From: Zanthoxylum bungeanum
Taxonomy: Eukaryota > Streptophyta > Magnoliopsida > Sapindales > Rutaceae
DNA: 64,000 nt
Assembly: GCA_019454045.1 (NCBI GenBank)
Contig: SKCR01033659.1
Location: forward strand, 248,001-312,000
Direction: 5' to 3'
Position numbers and translations under genes: made by a program. Below, in pieces: positions 11,280 through 21,534 of the stretch. A model generated the notes under the pieces. It ran no database searches. It saw only the letters and a list, made by a program, of their open reading frames with translations, and was not told where the DNA came from. Positions within the stretch are counted from its first letter, which is position 1. Each line of letters begins with the position of its first letter.

Positions 11280-11860
11280 ATGACGAATCACAATATCTGT
11301 GTCTTTTGTGGAACTAGCTCTGGAACTAAACCAAAATTTTTTGAGGCTGTGAAAGAATTGGGTAGAGTTATGGCGGAAAGAAACATGCACTTATTATATG
11401 GCGGTGGCAATCTTGGATTGATGGGATGTGTTTCAAAGGTCGTTCAAGAAAGTGGCAGTCAAGTTTTGGGGATCATTCCAAAATCTTTGGCAGATGAAAA
11501 CCTCATCGAAAAATCAAATGAATTAGAATGTATTATCTCAGGTATTTCTGAAAGACTTATTGAAATGATCAATCATGCTGACGTTTTTATTGCTTTACCA
11601 GGTGGGCTGGGCACGTTGGAAGAAATATTCATAGTGGCATCATGGGGCGAACTTGAACATTCACCAAAAACCTATGTACTACTTAATGTTGATATTTTTC
11701 CGATTTTCTTTTAGTATTTCTTAAAGATGCTAAAAGATATGGGTTCATTTCAAAACCGGTAAAAGATATTGTCCTAACTGTAAGAAAAGCTGATGAATTA
11801 TTTGACCAACTCTTATCTTATGAACCAAAAATCGACCTCATTCTTTCCAAGTTGAACTGA
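11280..11860 (+). pseudogene. LOG-like: LOG-family cytokinin riboside 5'-monophosphate phosphoribohydrolase, captured copy 1
   Basis: LOG enzymes release active cytokinin base from its nucleotide. Reading from the ATG at 11280: CVFCGTSSG (residues 7-15), LLYGGGNLGLMG (38-49), LGIIPKSL (63-70), then ERLIEM and ALPGGLGTLEE (105-115). These keep the catalytic Arg and the PGGxGTxxE nucleotide-binding motif. A one-base indel near 11694-11700 breaks the frame after LLNVD. The C-terminal part is readable in another frame to a TGA at 11858-11860, so the copy spans the usual length of about 190-200 residues. It has no introns, unlike plant LOG genes, which points to capture from mRNA. An ATG at 11263 is in a different frame; the homologous position in copy 2 is ATA. 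It is sense to the host retrotransposon. Confidence 0.88.
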
Positions 11861-13200
11861 TCTGGTAATGATCGTGGCAAGAAGCGTAGAGTGGACTTGG
11901 ATCTTAATTTCTAATTTTTTTCTTTTAATAGTCGTAGATTCAATTGTCAAATCCACACTAACGAGGTGATGTCTTCTAAACTATACTTCTTCTTTTTTAG
12001 ACATTGTGGATAATGTCTCAAATTGGTTGGGTGAGGGGATAGTTGACTAGATAGTTTTCATTTTTATATTTCGTTGCTGTGTTTTCATTCAAAAAAATCA
12101 TTTTTGTGTTGTTTCATATATAAAAAGTAAAAATTATTGTTTTACTTTTTTTGTGTAAAAAAAAAAAATTGTGTTGATTTTCTTTGTGTTTTTCAAAAAA
12201 AAAAAAATATACACAAACTAATAACAAAATTTTGACTAATCAAGTGGAATTGTTGTTCAGAGGTGGCTGTGTAAGGAGTTTTCACTCTTGAGACGCATCT
12301 CAAAATAATTCGTAACTAGTTATTTTTTGTTCCTTTCTTTTTGAATCATTTAAATTTGTGAATTCTCCAAAATATTGATTAAATTTGATCTTCATAAGCT
12401 CATTTGACAGTTTTTATTCAAAAAAATACTAACCATGCTTTTACTTTGTAACCGGACATCTTGCCTCAACAAGCAGTGGTTGTTTGCGTAAAATGGTAGA
12501 GCTTGAGTTAGTTTAAAAAATGATGATAAAGCTTTTACTTAGTAACCGAAAATCTTGCCTTAGTAAGCAGTGATTGTTCACGTAAAATGGTAGAGTTTTA
12601 TTTTGTAAAAAAACAATTATGTGTGTGAATAATATCGATTATGTAGCCTCTCTAACTCGAGCAATTAAGTCTGTATGGGTATTTTAACACTTAGTACCCT
12701 AAGGCCAACTGGTATGGGAGTCACTGGCCCAAAGCTCGTTACATTGGTTAAAGAGAAAACTTAGGAAATCAGACACTTCTTCTTTTTAACATCTGATATC
12801 CGAGCTATTAAGTCCGTAGGGGTGTCTTAACACCTAGTGCTCTAAAGCCAACTGGTTTGAGATTCACTGGCCCAAAGGTCGCTACAAGAATTGAAGATGT
12901 ATTATTATTTAAAAAAAAAAAACTATTTTTGTATTTATAAATAAACTTTCATTGCCAAAAGGTATGAACTCTAATATAATTTTAGGACAAAAATATTACT
13001 CTATTTTCAATAAGACCTGTGAATATTGTGGGCACAATGAATTTATTGATACCTTGTTTTATGTGTGTATGGAAGAATGGTAAAAAGTACAAGAGAATTT
13101 ACTTATTTGATTATTTAGAAAGAATTAAAACAATTACTAACTTGAATAATAATTATCTTTTTTAGTTTTCACTTAAATTACTAGGGAATAGTAATAAGAT
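11861..13200 (+). other. 3' untranslated region of the LOG-bearing Athila-like element
   Basis: Non-coding DNA between LOG and the polypurine tract. It holds poly-A/T runs, a tandem duplication of about 102 bp (about 12436-12600, with TTGCCTCAACAAGCAGTGG-like copies) and a pair of roughly 110-bp repeats (12640-12893, listed separately). The sister element has the same arrangement in its 1.3 kb 3' region. Confidence 0.7.
12640..12893 (+). repeat. Tandem pair of about 110-bp units with a hairpin, in the Athila-like 3' region
   Basis: Two units contain AATTAAGTCTGTATGGG / TATTAAGTCCGTAGGGG, then CCTAAGGCCAACTGG / TCTAAAGCCAACTGG and CACTGGCCCAAAG. The second holds a perfect short hairpin, GGTGT-CTTA-ACACC (12821-12834). 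The sister element carries the same pair inverted at 19660-19890, with the hairpin at 19711-19724. Confidence 0.75.
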
Positions 13201-13210
13201 GGTTGGGGTG
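13201..13210 (+). other. Polypurine-type tract before the 3' LTR
   Basis: GGTTGGGGTG immediately precedes the LTR start TGATGAACAC. It matches the GGTTGGGGGTTG before the LTR at 38054, and the ACTAGCAA-type word upstream is also shared. It would prime plus-strand synthesis. Confidence 0.7.
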
Positions 13211-14585
13211 TGATGAACACTAAAAAATGCACATTTATTAAAAGGAAAATTAATCATTTTATATTTATAGTTTCACTAATCCCCTTAATTTCGCACAATT
13301 GTGAAATAATAATTAAATATATGTTTTATATATTTTTATTGTGATTTTTATTTCTTATATAGGTGAAATAATACTTTGGATGCTTAAATAGAAAAATGGA
13401 CTTAAAGTTTGGATTTTGGAGGCTATAAACTTGAAAGGGCGTTCTAACGGTGTACAATTTCGGAAAATCCAACTTTGCACAATTTTCGTATTTTGGTCGT
13501 AATTCTTTATTTTGATATCGGATTGAGGTGATTTTAGTTCCAGATGAAAAAAGACTCAAAGATCTACATTTTGATGCTCATAAGAGTTTATTGTTCTAAG
13601 GTTTTCAAGGTCGAAATAAATAAAGAAGTCACATGTGTTGTATGTAATTTTAATTATTACAAAAAAAAATAAAAAAATAAAAAAATAAAAAAAATAGATA
13701 AATAAATGTCACAATTCATTTTAGGTAGATTGTGACAAATATTTACTATATGATCAACAAAAAAAAAAGGTCAAAAAAGGAAAAATAAAAAAATAAATTA
13801 GTAAAAGTTTGTTGTTTGTATTTGATTTGGAAAGTTGTAATTAATAATTGAGAGATGAGAACTTCTACTATAAATAGAGGTGCTCACTTATCATTTTCTT
13901 CATGCTTATTTTATTTTCTTTGTCAAAGAATTTGGAAGAAGTGTCTTGTGTGTTTTATTTAAGTTTTGTTGTAATTGTTTTCCTTTTAGTAATAAAATTA
14001 TGAGTGTTTTTTTTTTTATTTAAAGCATGAGTAGCTAATTTCATTTTGCTGTGGTAAAATGGTGAAACTTTTAATATGAGAATATAAATTAATCTTACTT
14101 ACATAATAATATATGAAATATAATATGAGAGAGTAATTTAAATCTGGATTAATTATTGACAAACTTTGTTACCGCCTTTATGACTGATTTTATTTATTTG
14201 GCATAATTGAGTACATAACTGGACTTGTTATAGATAAATGTTATCACCGCCTTATGTATGGTTTTATATGTTTTGGCATAATTAATTCCTGAAATAAATT
14301 AATTGGGTAACAATGATAATTCATATATTATAAAAAAAAATTAAGACTTCTTTATATTTAAAATATTAAGAATGGATCCCATATGCCCATCACTTTTATT
14401 TATTATTGCATTTCAATTTAAAAATCTACCATCACTTCAATCAATTTATCATTTTTATGTTTTCTCAAATTATTATTTTATTTTACTAAATCTATTCCTT
14501 GTGGATCGACCCAGACTTACCGAGTTATTTTATTACTTCGAAACTCTTATACTTAGGAGTAAAGAACCACTTTGTGAGTGTGTCA
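13211..14585 (+). mobile_element. 3' LTR of the LOG-bearing Athila-like element
   Basis: It starts TGATGAACAC after the polypurine tract. The end is set roughly at GTGTGTCA (about 14585), after the typical TGTGGATCGACCCAGACTT region. A TATA box lies at 13869-13876. Two copies of an ACCGCCTT-type motif (about 14171 and 14246) echo the five copies in the sister element's LTR. The U3 is very AT-rich with A-runs near 13665-13800. Confidence 0.75.
13869..13876 (+). promoter_or_regulatory. TATA box of the Athila-like LTR
   Basis: TATAAATA followed by AGAGGTGCTC is a normal U3/R core promoter, about 660 bp into the LTR. Confidence 0.7.
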
Positions 14586-14586
14586 A

Positions 14587-14981
14587 TAATCTCCCAATAC
14601 CGTCATTATTGTGAGGGTGTACTTACGAAACTCATTAATACACATTGATAACACCTGAAACACGACTTAATCCAATATCTTCATTATTGTGAGGATAATA
14701 ATCGGTTCAGGATCAAACTTAGGAGTCATATGAATGTTATTGACTTTTGAGGTCTATCTAATGAGTTAATGAAGGCCAAGACCGTCATTATTGTGAGGCT
14801 GAAGTAAATGTCATGGGATCCACTTCCCGCTATGAAATTTAATTTCTATTTTCCATTAAGGGAGATTACAGAATTACGTAAAGTAGTGGGACGGCACTAA
14901 TAGATTTAAAATCCATAATCATATTAGTGTTTTTCATTGAAATGAAAAGTATTCTGCTAGTGTTTAATTATTGTCTTGTAG
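14587..14981 (+). mobile_element. Copia leader preceding gag
   Basis: Reverse complement of the leader at 5640-6480, carrying repeated ACCGTCATTATTGTGAGG-like motifs (about 14596, 14675 and 14780). The LTR and primer site of this copy are absent; it abuts the Athila LTR. Confidence 0.7.
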
Positions 14982-16811
14982 ATGGTTGTGGCAAATCCAT
15001 CAGTGCAACTTTTAGACTCTAATAAATTGAAAGGAGCTGAGAACTACTTTGAGTGGGAAATGAATATCTGTCTTGTCTTGGAGTCAGAGAAGTTGAGCTA
15101 TGTGACGATCAATCCATTGCTTTTCGAAATCAATCCTGATTCCACTCCCGAATAGCGAAAGACTTTTGAAAAATTGAAAGATGATAAATTAAGGGTGAAA
15201 TCCTAAATTTTAGGATCGATGGTTCCAGATTTGATAAGACATTATATAGATGTACCTAATGTTTGGAGCATTATGAGAACACTCAAAGAGTTGTTTAAGG
15301 CAAATCAAGAAATAGAAATATATCAGAGATCTAAGGAATTGTTCCATGCTACGCACAAGGATGGAGGAGCTGTCAGTATTCATGTAACATGATAGATCAA
15401 ATCCATTATTTGGAACGACATGACATAATGATCGATGAACGGCTAGGTTGAAATTTGATTCTATCTTCTTTGTCTGGTATTTACGCTAGCTTTGTGTTAA
15501 ATTTTCACATGCATTCAATGCAAGCCAGCTATAAATAACTTCATAATATGTTACGCATGGTGGAACAATATTTGAAGAAAGACAATCTCATTTTGTACCT
15601 CCATGGTGGAGCAAACTATTCATAGACTTCTAGGAAGTCTAAGAAAATCAAAATGGGAAAGAATAAGATATCAAAGAAGAACACCAAGATACACAAAACT
15701 GCAAGATCGCACGCAGCTCATGATGCATGTCTACACTGTAAGAATTCTGGACACTAGAAGAAAGATTGTCTAGAACTGAAAGGAAAAACAGGACCATCAG
15801 GTACACTTTATATTTTTCCTATTATTGACATCTCATTAGCCTTAGATGCAAATAGCGGATGGGTGTTAGACACCGATAGTCCACTCATATTTTTAACTTC
15901 ATGCAGGTCATGAGGGTTAAAAAAGGCTTAACAAATGGGAGATCCAGCTTAGAGTTGGGAATGACGAGATATTGGATGTCAATGTCATAGGTACCATTGT
16001 TCTAAATCTCCCTAATGGTTGTAAATTATTTTTACAAGACTGTTACTATATACCCTCCCTTATTAGATAAATAATATCATTACCGATATTAAATAAAGAG
16101 GGATATAAAATAAATAATAAAGATGAAAATTATATGTTTATATGATAAAGACAAATATTTGATATGTGAATGTTATTTATCTAAAGGTCACTATGTTTTG
16201 AAAACATATCAAGATGTCTTTAATGTAGAGAAAATTACAAACAAAAGATCTAAACTAAATAATACTGAATTATGGCATATGAGATTGGGCCACATAGGTG
16301 TTAGATCTCTATCAAAACTGGTTAAAGATGATTTGATTGGAGATCTTACCTTATATCCTTATCCAATTTGTGAGTCATGTATCCAATGGAAAATGACAAA
16401 GGCCCAAATTCTTGGTCTTGGACACTGTGCTGTAGATTTGTTAGACCTAATACACAGTGATTTGTGTGGTCCATTAAATCATGTCGCTCATGATGGTTCA
16501 ACATAATTCATGACTTTCACAAATGATAATTCAAGGTATGGTTATGTCTATTTGATGATACATATATCGGAAACATTTGAAAAGTTCAAAATATTCTAAA
16601 ACAATGTAGAAAAACAAACTATTAAATCCATCAAGTCTCTTCGATCAGATCGAGGTGATGAATTCATGAACGAATAATTCAAAATTTATTTAAGGGAGAA
16701 TGAGAATATCTCCCAATATATCCCACCATGAACCATTCAACACAATGGAGTGTCTGAGCGGAGAAATCGTACTTTATTGGATATGATGCCATCTATGATG
16801 AGCTATACAAA
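14982..16811 (+). pseudogene. Copia gag-protease-integrase, first part (split by insertion)
   Basis: The ATG at 14982 opens a gag of the UBN2/retrotransposon gag type (VVANPSVQLLDSNKLKGAENY, then GSMVPDLIRHYIDVP). A CCHC knuckle (CLHCKNSGH, with a stop before its last Cys) lies near 15726-15770. A protease-like WVLDTDS follows near 15860. The GAG-pre-integrase block at 16123-16506 has LWHMRLGHIGVRSL and CESC, and integrase words SLRSDRG and HNGVSERRNRTLLDM run to 16800. In-frame stops are scattered throughout. The reading stops at 16811, at the ACAAA target site of the inserted LTR element, and the integrase resumes at 40033. Confidence 0.85.
16807..16811. repeat. TSD ACAAA, left copy
   Basis: ACAAA precedes TGTAACACCCC. 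The same five bases follow TGTTACA at 40033-40037. The Copia integrase reads through if one copy and everything between are removed, which confirms a single insertion event at this site. Confidence 0.9.
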
Positions 16812-17217
16812 TGTAACACCCCGATAATCCCAATGACTACTATGTTATAGGCGACATGATACATGACATAAATCATGTTCAAGCATGTGTGTACGTGTGA
16901 AATTACCTTTAGACATTCGACAAATTCCTCGCAGTTCTGACACATAATTTATTCCAAGATTAAATCCGGACATCCCATGGTAGTTGACCAGTAACTTTTT
17001 CATACATTATTTGATTCCTATGAATTTCATATCAGCGGAAATCTAAGACCGAGACCTATAACTTCCGCGTTGGATAATTCTCCAAATTCGAATCAGAAAA
17101 AGGTCAAAAAGGCATCTCAAACATTCAGGTGAATAGTACCCGATGACTAAACTAGAGAGTTCTTAAAGTTTCTCAAAGTTTCTGAATTTTTTCATTTAAA
17201 TCATTTACAAACAGCCC
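16812..17217. mobile_element. First part of the split TGTAACACCCC LTR
   Basis: Runs from TGTAACACCCCG to the target site AGCCC (17213-17217) and resumes at 27949 after the inserted Athila-like element. Confidence 0.8.
17213..17217. repeat. TSD AGCCC, left copy
   Basis: AGCCC directly precedes the LTR at 17218 and recurs at 27944-27948 directly after the opposite LTR. A perfect 5-bp TSD. Confidence 0.92.
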
Positions 17218-18021
17218 TGACCAGCGTAATCACACGCGTATAATACAAGCGCACGTATCGTTCAAGTAGTATAAAAATATCGATCCCACGAGGACTTAAT
17301 TCCTACTGTTATTATTAATTATTGATACTATTTATTTACAAGTATCTAATTAAGGGAGAAGAGAATGATTGCTTTCAGTTGATTGAATGTGGATTTGCTT
17401 AAATAAAATAAACAAAAGAAAATACTAAGAAAAATAATAAAATACACAAAGATCTAGGGTTGTGATTCCACACAATATTATCTTAAAGATGAATTGATTC
17501 TATTATATATGTGTAATAAGTCAGTTTGCTAACCTGGAACACGAAGATATGTAAAAGCATATATCGATGGTCAGACGCAAATACCCAAATAACCCAATTA
17601 CTCATATGTCTATGTTAACCAAGTTACCTGAATTCATTAAGTTCAAGTTCCAAAAGTGGCTACCCCCGCCCGACAGGTATATGTCTATCCTGTAAGGAAA
17701 TCTATTAAATGGTTATATATCCTCAAAGAAGATCGTGGGCTATTGAATCTAAGGCTGAAACCAAAATCCCTTCGTCAAGTTCATTTTAAGTTTACCAAAT
17801 CAATCTTATTAATGACCAATTAACAAGAAGCATTAAGCTTAAGACTCAATAAACAAACTAAAGAATTACCCATAAAAAAAAATCAATTATTAAGTGTGTG
17901 GATATTGTGTTTCATCACTTCCCTATAATAAAAATAAAATGTTGGGGGTTGGGGATCAACTTTTACTATTTCTAATTTAGAAATATCTCTTACTATAATA
18001 TAGAATTTATCAGTGATATTA

Positions 18022-18210
18022 CCAACCATCCATATAGGCGGTATCCTCATTAAGTAAGATTTTAACTAAGTCCGACCAACCATAAAGGCGGTATCATTAT
18101 TTGTCCTTAAACCAGCCATATATGCGGTAATCATCTGTTACATAAAGACCAGCCATATAGGCGGTGTCATATTATGTCAAATAAATAAAACCAGCCATTA
18201 AGGCGGTATA
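18022..18210 (-). repeat. Five spaced copies of an ACCGCCTATATGGCTGG motif in R/U5
   Basis: On the + strand, CCAGCCATATAGGCGGT-like words lie at about 18022, 18075, 18112, 18148 and 18190. They are spaced about 35-55 bp apart and lie downstream of the TATA box in the sense of transcription. The other LTR has the same set (26882-27071). Two weaker copies occur in the LTR at 13211-14585. Confidence 0.8.
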
Positions 18211-18462
18211 ACCTTTTATGTTAAATTATAATTTCCATATTATAATTAAGGGAGATTAATCTAAACTAAAATAATAAAAGCTTCACCCTTCCCCCAGCGG
18301 AAAATTAACTACAAAACTTAAAAGAAAATAAACTATTACTATTACTGAAAATAAAAATACATAAATTAAATACTGAAAATAAATACAAACAAGATACAAT
18401 CCTTAAATTCCTTACAAAAACCTAAGGAAAGCATGAGAATTACAAATGAAATGGCTTGATAT

Positions 18463-18470
18463 TTATAGGA
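18463..18470 (-). promoter_or_regulatory. TATA box in the 3' LTR
   Basis: The minus strand reads CCTATAAATATC across these positions. It lies immediately downstream, in the sense of transcription, of the 12-bp tandem array. The copy in the 5' LTR lies at about 27332-27340. Confidence 0.65.
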
Positions 18471-18479
18471 AAATCTAAA

Positions 18480-18597
18480 GGCTTCCACCAATTTCTCCAC
18501 CAATTGCTCCACCAAACACTCCATAAAATCCTCCACCAAACACTCCACCAAACATGCCACAAGACACTCCACAAAACACTTCACCAAACATGCAAGC
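18480..18597 (-). repeat. 12-bp tandem array (CTCCACCAAACA units) just upstream of the TATA box
   Basis: About nine imperfect units of CTCCACCAAACA/CTCCACAAAACA (minus-strand sense TGTTTGGTGGAG). It creates spurious Cys/Leu/Val-rich and His/Gln/Leu-rich ORFs on the two strands. The 5' LTR has the same array at 27353-27472. Confidence 0.85.
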
Positions 18598-19074
18598 ATG
18601 TTTTGCGGAAGTTTGACAATTGTAAATTGTCATTTTCCATTTTATTTTTATTTTTTGATAATGACTTTAGTAATTACACAAAACACATTGGATTATTCGT
18701 TAATTTCGGTCTTGAACAATTCGGAATGTGAAAATATTTAAAATTTTAAAGTTGTAGATCTTTGAGTCTTCTTTAATCTGCAACTTGAATGAGCTCAATT
18801 GGATATCAGATGAAAAAGTTGTGGCCAAAATACCAAACTTGCGCAAGATTGGAATTTAGGACTGCACTTCGTGACGCGTACAATAACTTTCGTTTTTGAC
18901 ATTTTTTTCCTCCGAATTTCGTCATTTTAGCCCCGAGTTGATTCCATTAAGTCCAAATATTATTTTTATCTGCAAAATAAATAAAAACACATGAAAATAT
19001 TCATAAAACTAAAAAAACTATACAAAATATTAGGTTAAATGAGTGGGAAATAATGATATAATTACCACTCATCA

Positions 19075-20370
19075 CACCCTCAAACCTAACATTTTGCTAG
19101 TCCTCGAGCAAAAAAATAAAATAAATTAACATAAACATCATTAAAATAAAATTAAGCTAAGCCACTTTCGTAGGGATCACGGTTGCATTTAGCATATGCA
19201 ACAAGCCTTTAAACCCCTATGTGTTCCTAGTGGACGAGTTGTAGTCTCGTGAGGGCTTACAGCAACGATACCCACAAACGTCTTATAAAAGTAAAAAAAT
19301 AGTAAAACTAATACACACAAAAGAAAAAAGACAAGAGAAAATAGAATAAAGAAGTTAGTGACTAAACATGTGAAACTTCTACTCCAAATTAGTAGTTGTT
19401 TTATTTCTTTCAAAATTACCGAATAAGTAAATTCTCCGATTATTTTTACCATTCTTCATATAAACAACCAACAAAATATTAATCAACTCATTTTGCCCAA
19501 AATAGTCACAAGTGCAGTTGAGAAGGGAGTAATATTTTTTTCCTAAAGTTTTATCAGATTTTACACCTTTTTGTAGCAAAGGAATAAATTTTTTTTCTGA
19601 TTTTTTTCTTGATTTTTTTCTTTGATTTTTTTTATTTATATACAATATCTTCCATCTATGTAGCGAGCTTTGGGTCAGTGGCTCCCAAACCAGTTGGCTT
19701 TAGGGCACTAGGTGTTAAGACACCCATGCGGACTTAATTACTCAGACTTCAGATATAAATATATTTTTTGCAACATCTTTGATCCATGTAGCGAGCTTTG
19801 GGCCAGTAACTCCCAAAACAGTTGGTTTTAGGGCACTAGGTGTTAAAACAAGCCTACGGACTTAATTACTCCCACCTCAGATGTTTTTTTCACACATTTT
19901 TTCTTTTTTTTTTACTCCATTGTCATTTATAGATGCTTCCTCCAATTAAACTAGAGCACTGAATATTACAAACTTTTCAATTACAGCTCATGTCCGTATG
20001 TTACCATGCATGTTGATAATACCTGCCAACTGAGCATATGAAGATTCATTTTAGTCAGTTTTATGGAGAATTCACAAATTAAATAATTCAAAAGGAAATA
20101 AACAAAAATTAACTTGTTTCGAAAATGGGTTTGAGATACGTATCAAGAGTGGAAACTCCTTACACAACCATCTCTCACTAATTTCACCTGATTAATCAAG
20201 TTAAAAACAAATGCACAAAATATTTTTTTTAATTTTTATAAAATTTATAAAAAATTTTATATTTTTCGAAAAAAATTGGACTAAAAATCTAGTAAAATAA
20301 CACAAAATAAACAAGATATTAATCAATTATTCTCTCCCCCAAACCTAAATGAGACATTGTCCCCAATGTC
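19075..20370 (-). other. 3' untranslated region of the LOG-bearing element
   Basis: Non-coding. It holds the tandem roughly 110-bp pair at 19660-19890 (hairpin GGTGTTAAGACACC at 19711-19724) and a block at 19150-19270 that recurs, in the other orientation, at 37842-37960. The tract next to the LTR reads TTTGAGGGTG on the minus strand, a weak polypurine tract. Confidence 0.7.
19660..19890 (-). repeat. Tandem pair of about 110-bp units with a hairpin (sister copy)
   Basis: Each unit has GTAGCGAGCTTTGGG, CAGTTGGCTTTAGGGCACTA and GGACTTAATTACTC on the + strand. The same units occur inverted at 12640-12893. Confidence 0.8.
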
Positions 20371-20997
20371 TTAAACAGTAGAAGAAGAGTTTAGAAGAAC
20401 ATACCTGGTTAACTGAATGGGGTTGATTTTTGGTTCAAAGGTTAAGATTTGGTCAATTAATTCCTCGGCCTTTGTTGCAGTCAAGAAAATATCTTGTACT
20501 GATTTTGTGATGAACTCATGTCTTTTGGCTTCCGCAAGAAATACAAACAGAAAATCGAAAAAATGATCAATGTTGAGTAATCCAATGGGCTTCCGATGAA
20601 TGTTCAAGTGCGACCATGATGCCACTGTGAATATCTCTTCAAACACTTCGAGCCCACTTGGTAAAGCAATAAATGAATCAGCAGTATTGACCATTTCAAG
20701 GAGTTGTTCAGACATCCCCGAGACAATGCGTTCATCTTCATTTGTTTTTCCGATTATGTGTTCGTCCGCCAAAGTCTTTGGAATGATTCCCAAAACGTGA
20801 CCACCACCCTCCTGAACGGCTTTTGAAATATTTCCCATCAATCCAAGATTTCCACCGCCATATACTAGGTGCATATTTCGTTCTGCTATGACTCTCCCCA
20901 ATTCCTTTGCAGCCTCAATGAACTCTGGTTTATTACCAGAGTTGGATCCACAGAAAACACAAATTCGCTTTACTTGCTGCTGTGAGGTTGCTTCTAT
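20371..20997 (-). pseudogene. LOG-like: LOG-family phosphoribohydrolase, captured copy 2
   Basis: An open frame of 208 codons with no internal stop runs from 20997 to 20371. Its first codon is ATA where copy 1 has ATG, in the shared context AAAATxGA. Family blocks are CVFCGSNSGNKP, HLVYGGGNLGLMG, VLGIIPKTLADEH and LLNIDHFFDFLFVFL, ending in a tail of about 15 residues not seen in copy 1. The nucleotide-binding motif has become PSGLEVFEE instead of PGGxGTxxE, and the Arg of the RKxEM motif is Gln (EQLLEM), so catalysis is very unlikely. It has no introns, is sense to the element, and ends about 1.3 kb before the 3' LTR, as in copy 1. An alternative is that it is translated from a non-ATG codon or as a fusion with upstream sequence. 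Confidence 0.88.
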
Positions 20998-21056
20998 TTT
21001 CTCTCTCTTATTTGGATGTATATCTGGATGTGTCGAAAAGAGAAATGTACAACTGA

Positions 21057-21063
21057 ATTTATA
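21057..21063 (-). promoter_or_regulatory. TATA-like box in the leader of LOG copy 2
   Basis: The minus strand reads TATAAAT, 60 bp before the ATA codon, in a leader alignable with that of copy 1. Just upstream, TTTTCAGG resembles a 3' splice site, so a spliced subgenomic LOG transcript is another possibility. Confidence 0.35.
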
Positions 21064-21534
21064 GAACCTGAAAATGGGTGAGTAATAGTAGCACTAATAC
21101 ATACCAAATGACAATTATTAGATGAACGTTAAAATAAATCGTGAAAAGTCAAAAAGTTTAGATCTTGTCGGCGAAAATAAAGGAAATAAAAATAGAAAAG
21201 CAAATCAAAGCAATTATTAAGGCAACAGAATTGTGTACGCAATACGCCACTAGCTTAGTATAAATTCATAAGGATGCGTCTCAAGAATTCATTCTTTACT
21301 CAGCCATCACAAATGAATTAGCTCTCTTCTTTATGATTGCCAAACACCATTCTTTCTGTCTTAAAATGCTCTGTTTCTGTTTTTCCCTACAAAAAAAAAT
21401 ATCACACAATATTAAAAACTCTACAACATGTATACACAAAATATGGAAACAGAAATTATAATAAATTGCATGGGTTGCCTCTCTGCTAGCGCTGAATTTT
21501 CCGTCTTCAGCCTAACGTTACTGAAATTCATTTA

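Larger units (their letters stand above)
8920..14585 (+). mobile_element. Athila-like LTR element carrying a LOG gene, 5' truncated
   Basis: In order: a gag C-terminal segment, aspartic protease, a short piece of the linker before reverse transcriptase, an unidentified ORF, a LOG-family gene, a 1.35 kb 3' untranslated region, a polypurine tract (GGTTGGGGTG at 13201-13210) and a 3' LTR from 13211. The 5' LTR, primer site, capsid part of gag, reverse transcriptase and integrase are missing. The 3' region and LTR layout match the complete element at 17218-27943, so the two belong to one lineage. Confidence 0.8.
17218..19074 (-). mobile_element. 3' LTR of the LOG-bearing Athila-like element
   Basis: The + strand runs TGACCAGCGTAATCACACG...ACCACTCATCA. 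It contains five spaced GGCGGT motifs (18022-18210), a 12-bp tandem array (18480-18597) and a minus-strand TATA box. It is nearly identical to 26088-27943. Confidence 0.9.

Noticed and set aside
16812..17217. Independent element starting at TGTAACACCCC
   Set aside because: It continues at 27949 after removal of the inserted element and its TSD, so it is one split LTR.
18366..18731. Cys/Leu/Val-rich (minus) and His/Leu/Gln-rich (plus) ORFs
   Set aside because: Both are translations of the 12-bp LTR repeat array; no start context and no conservation beyond the repeat.
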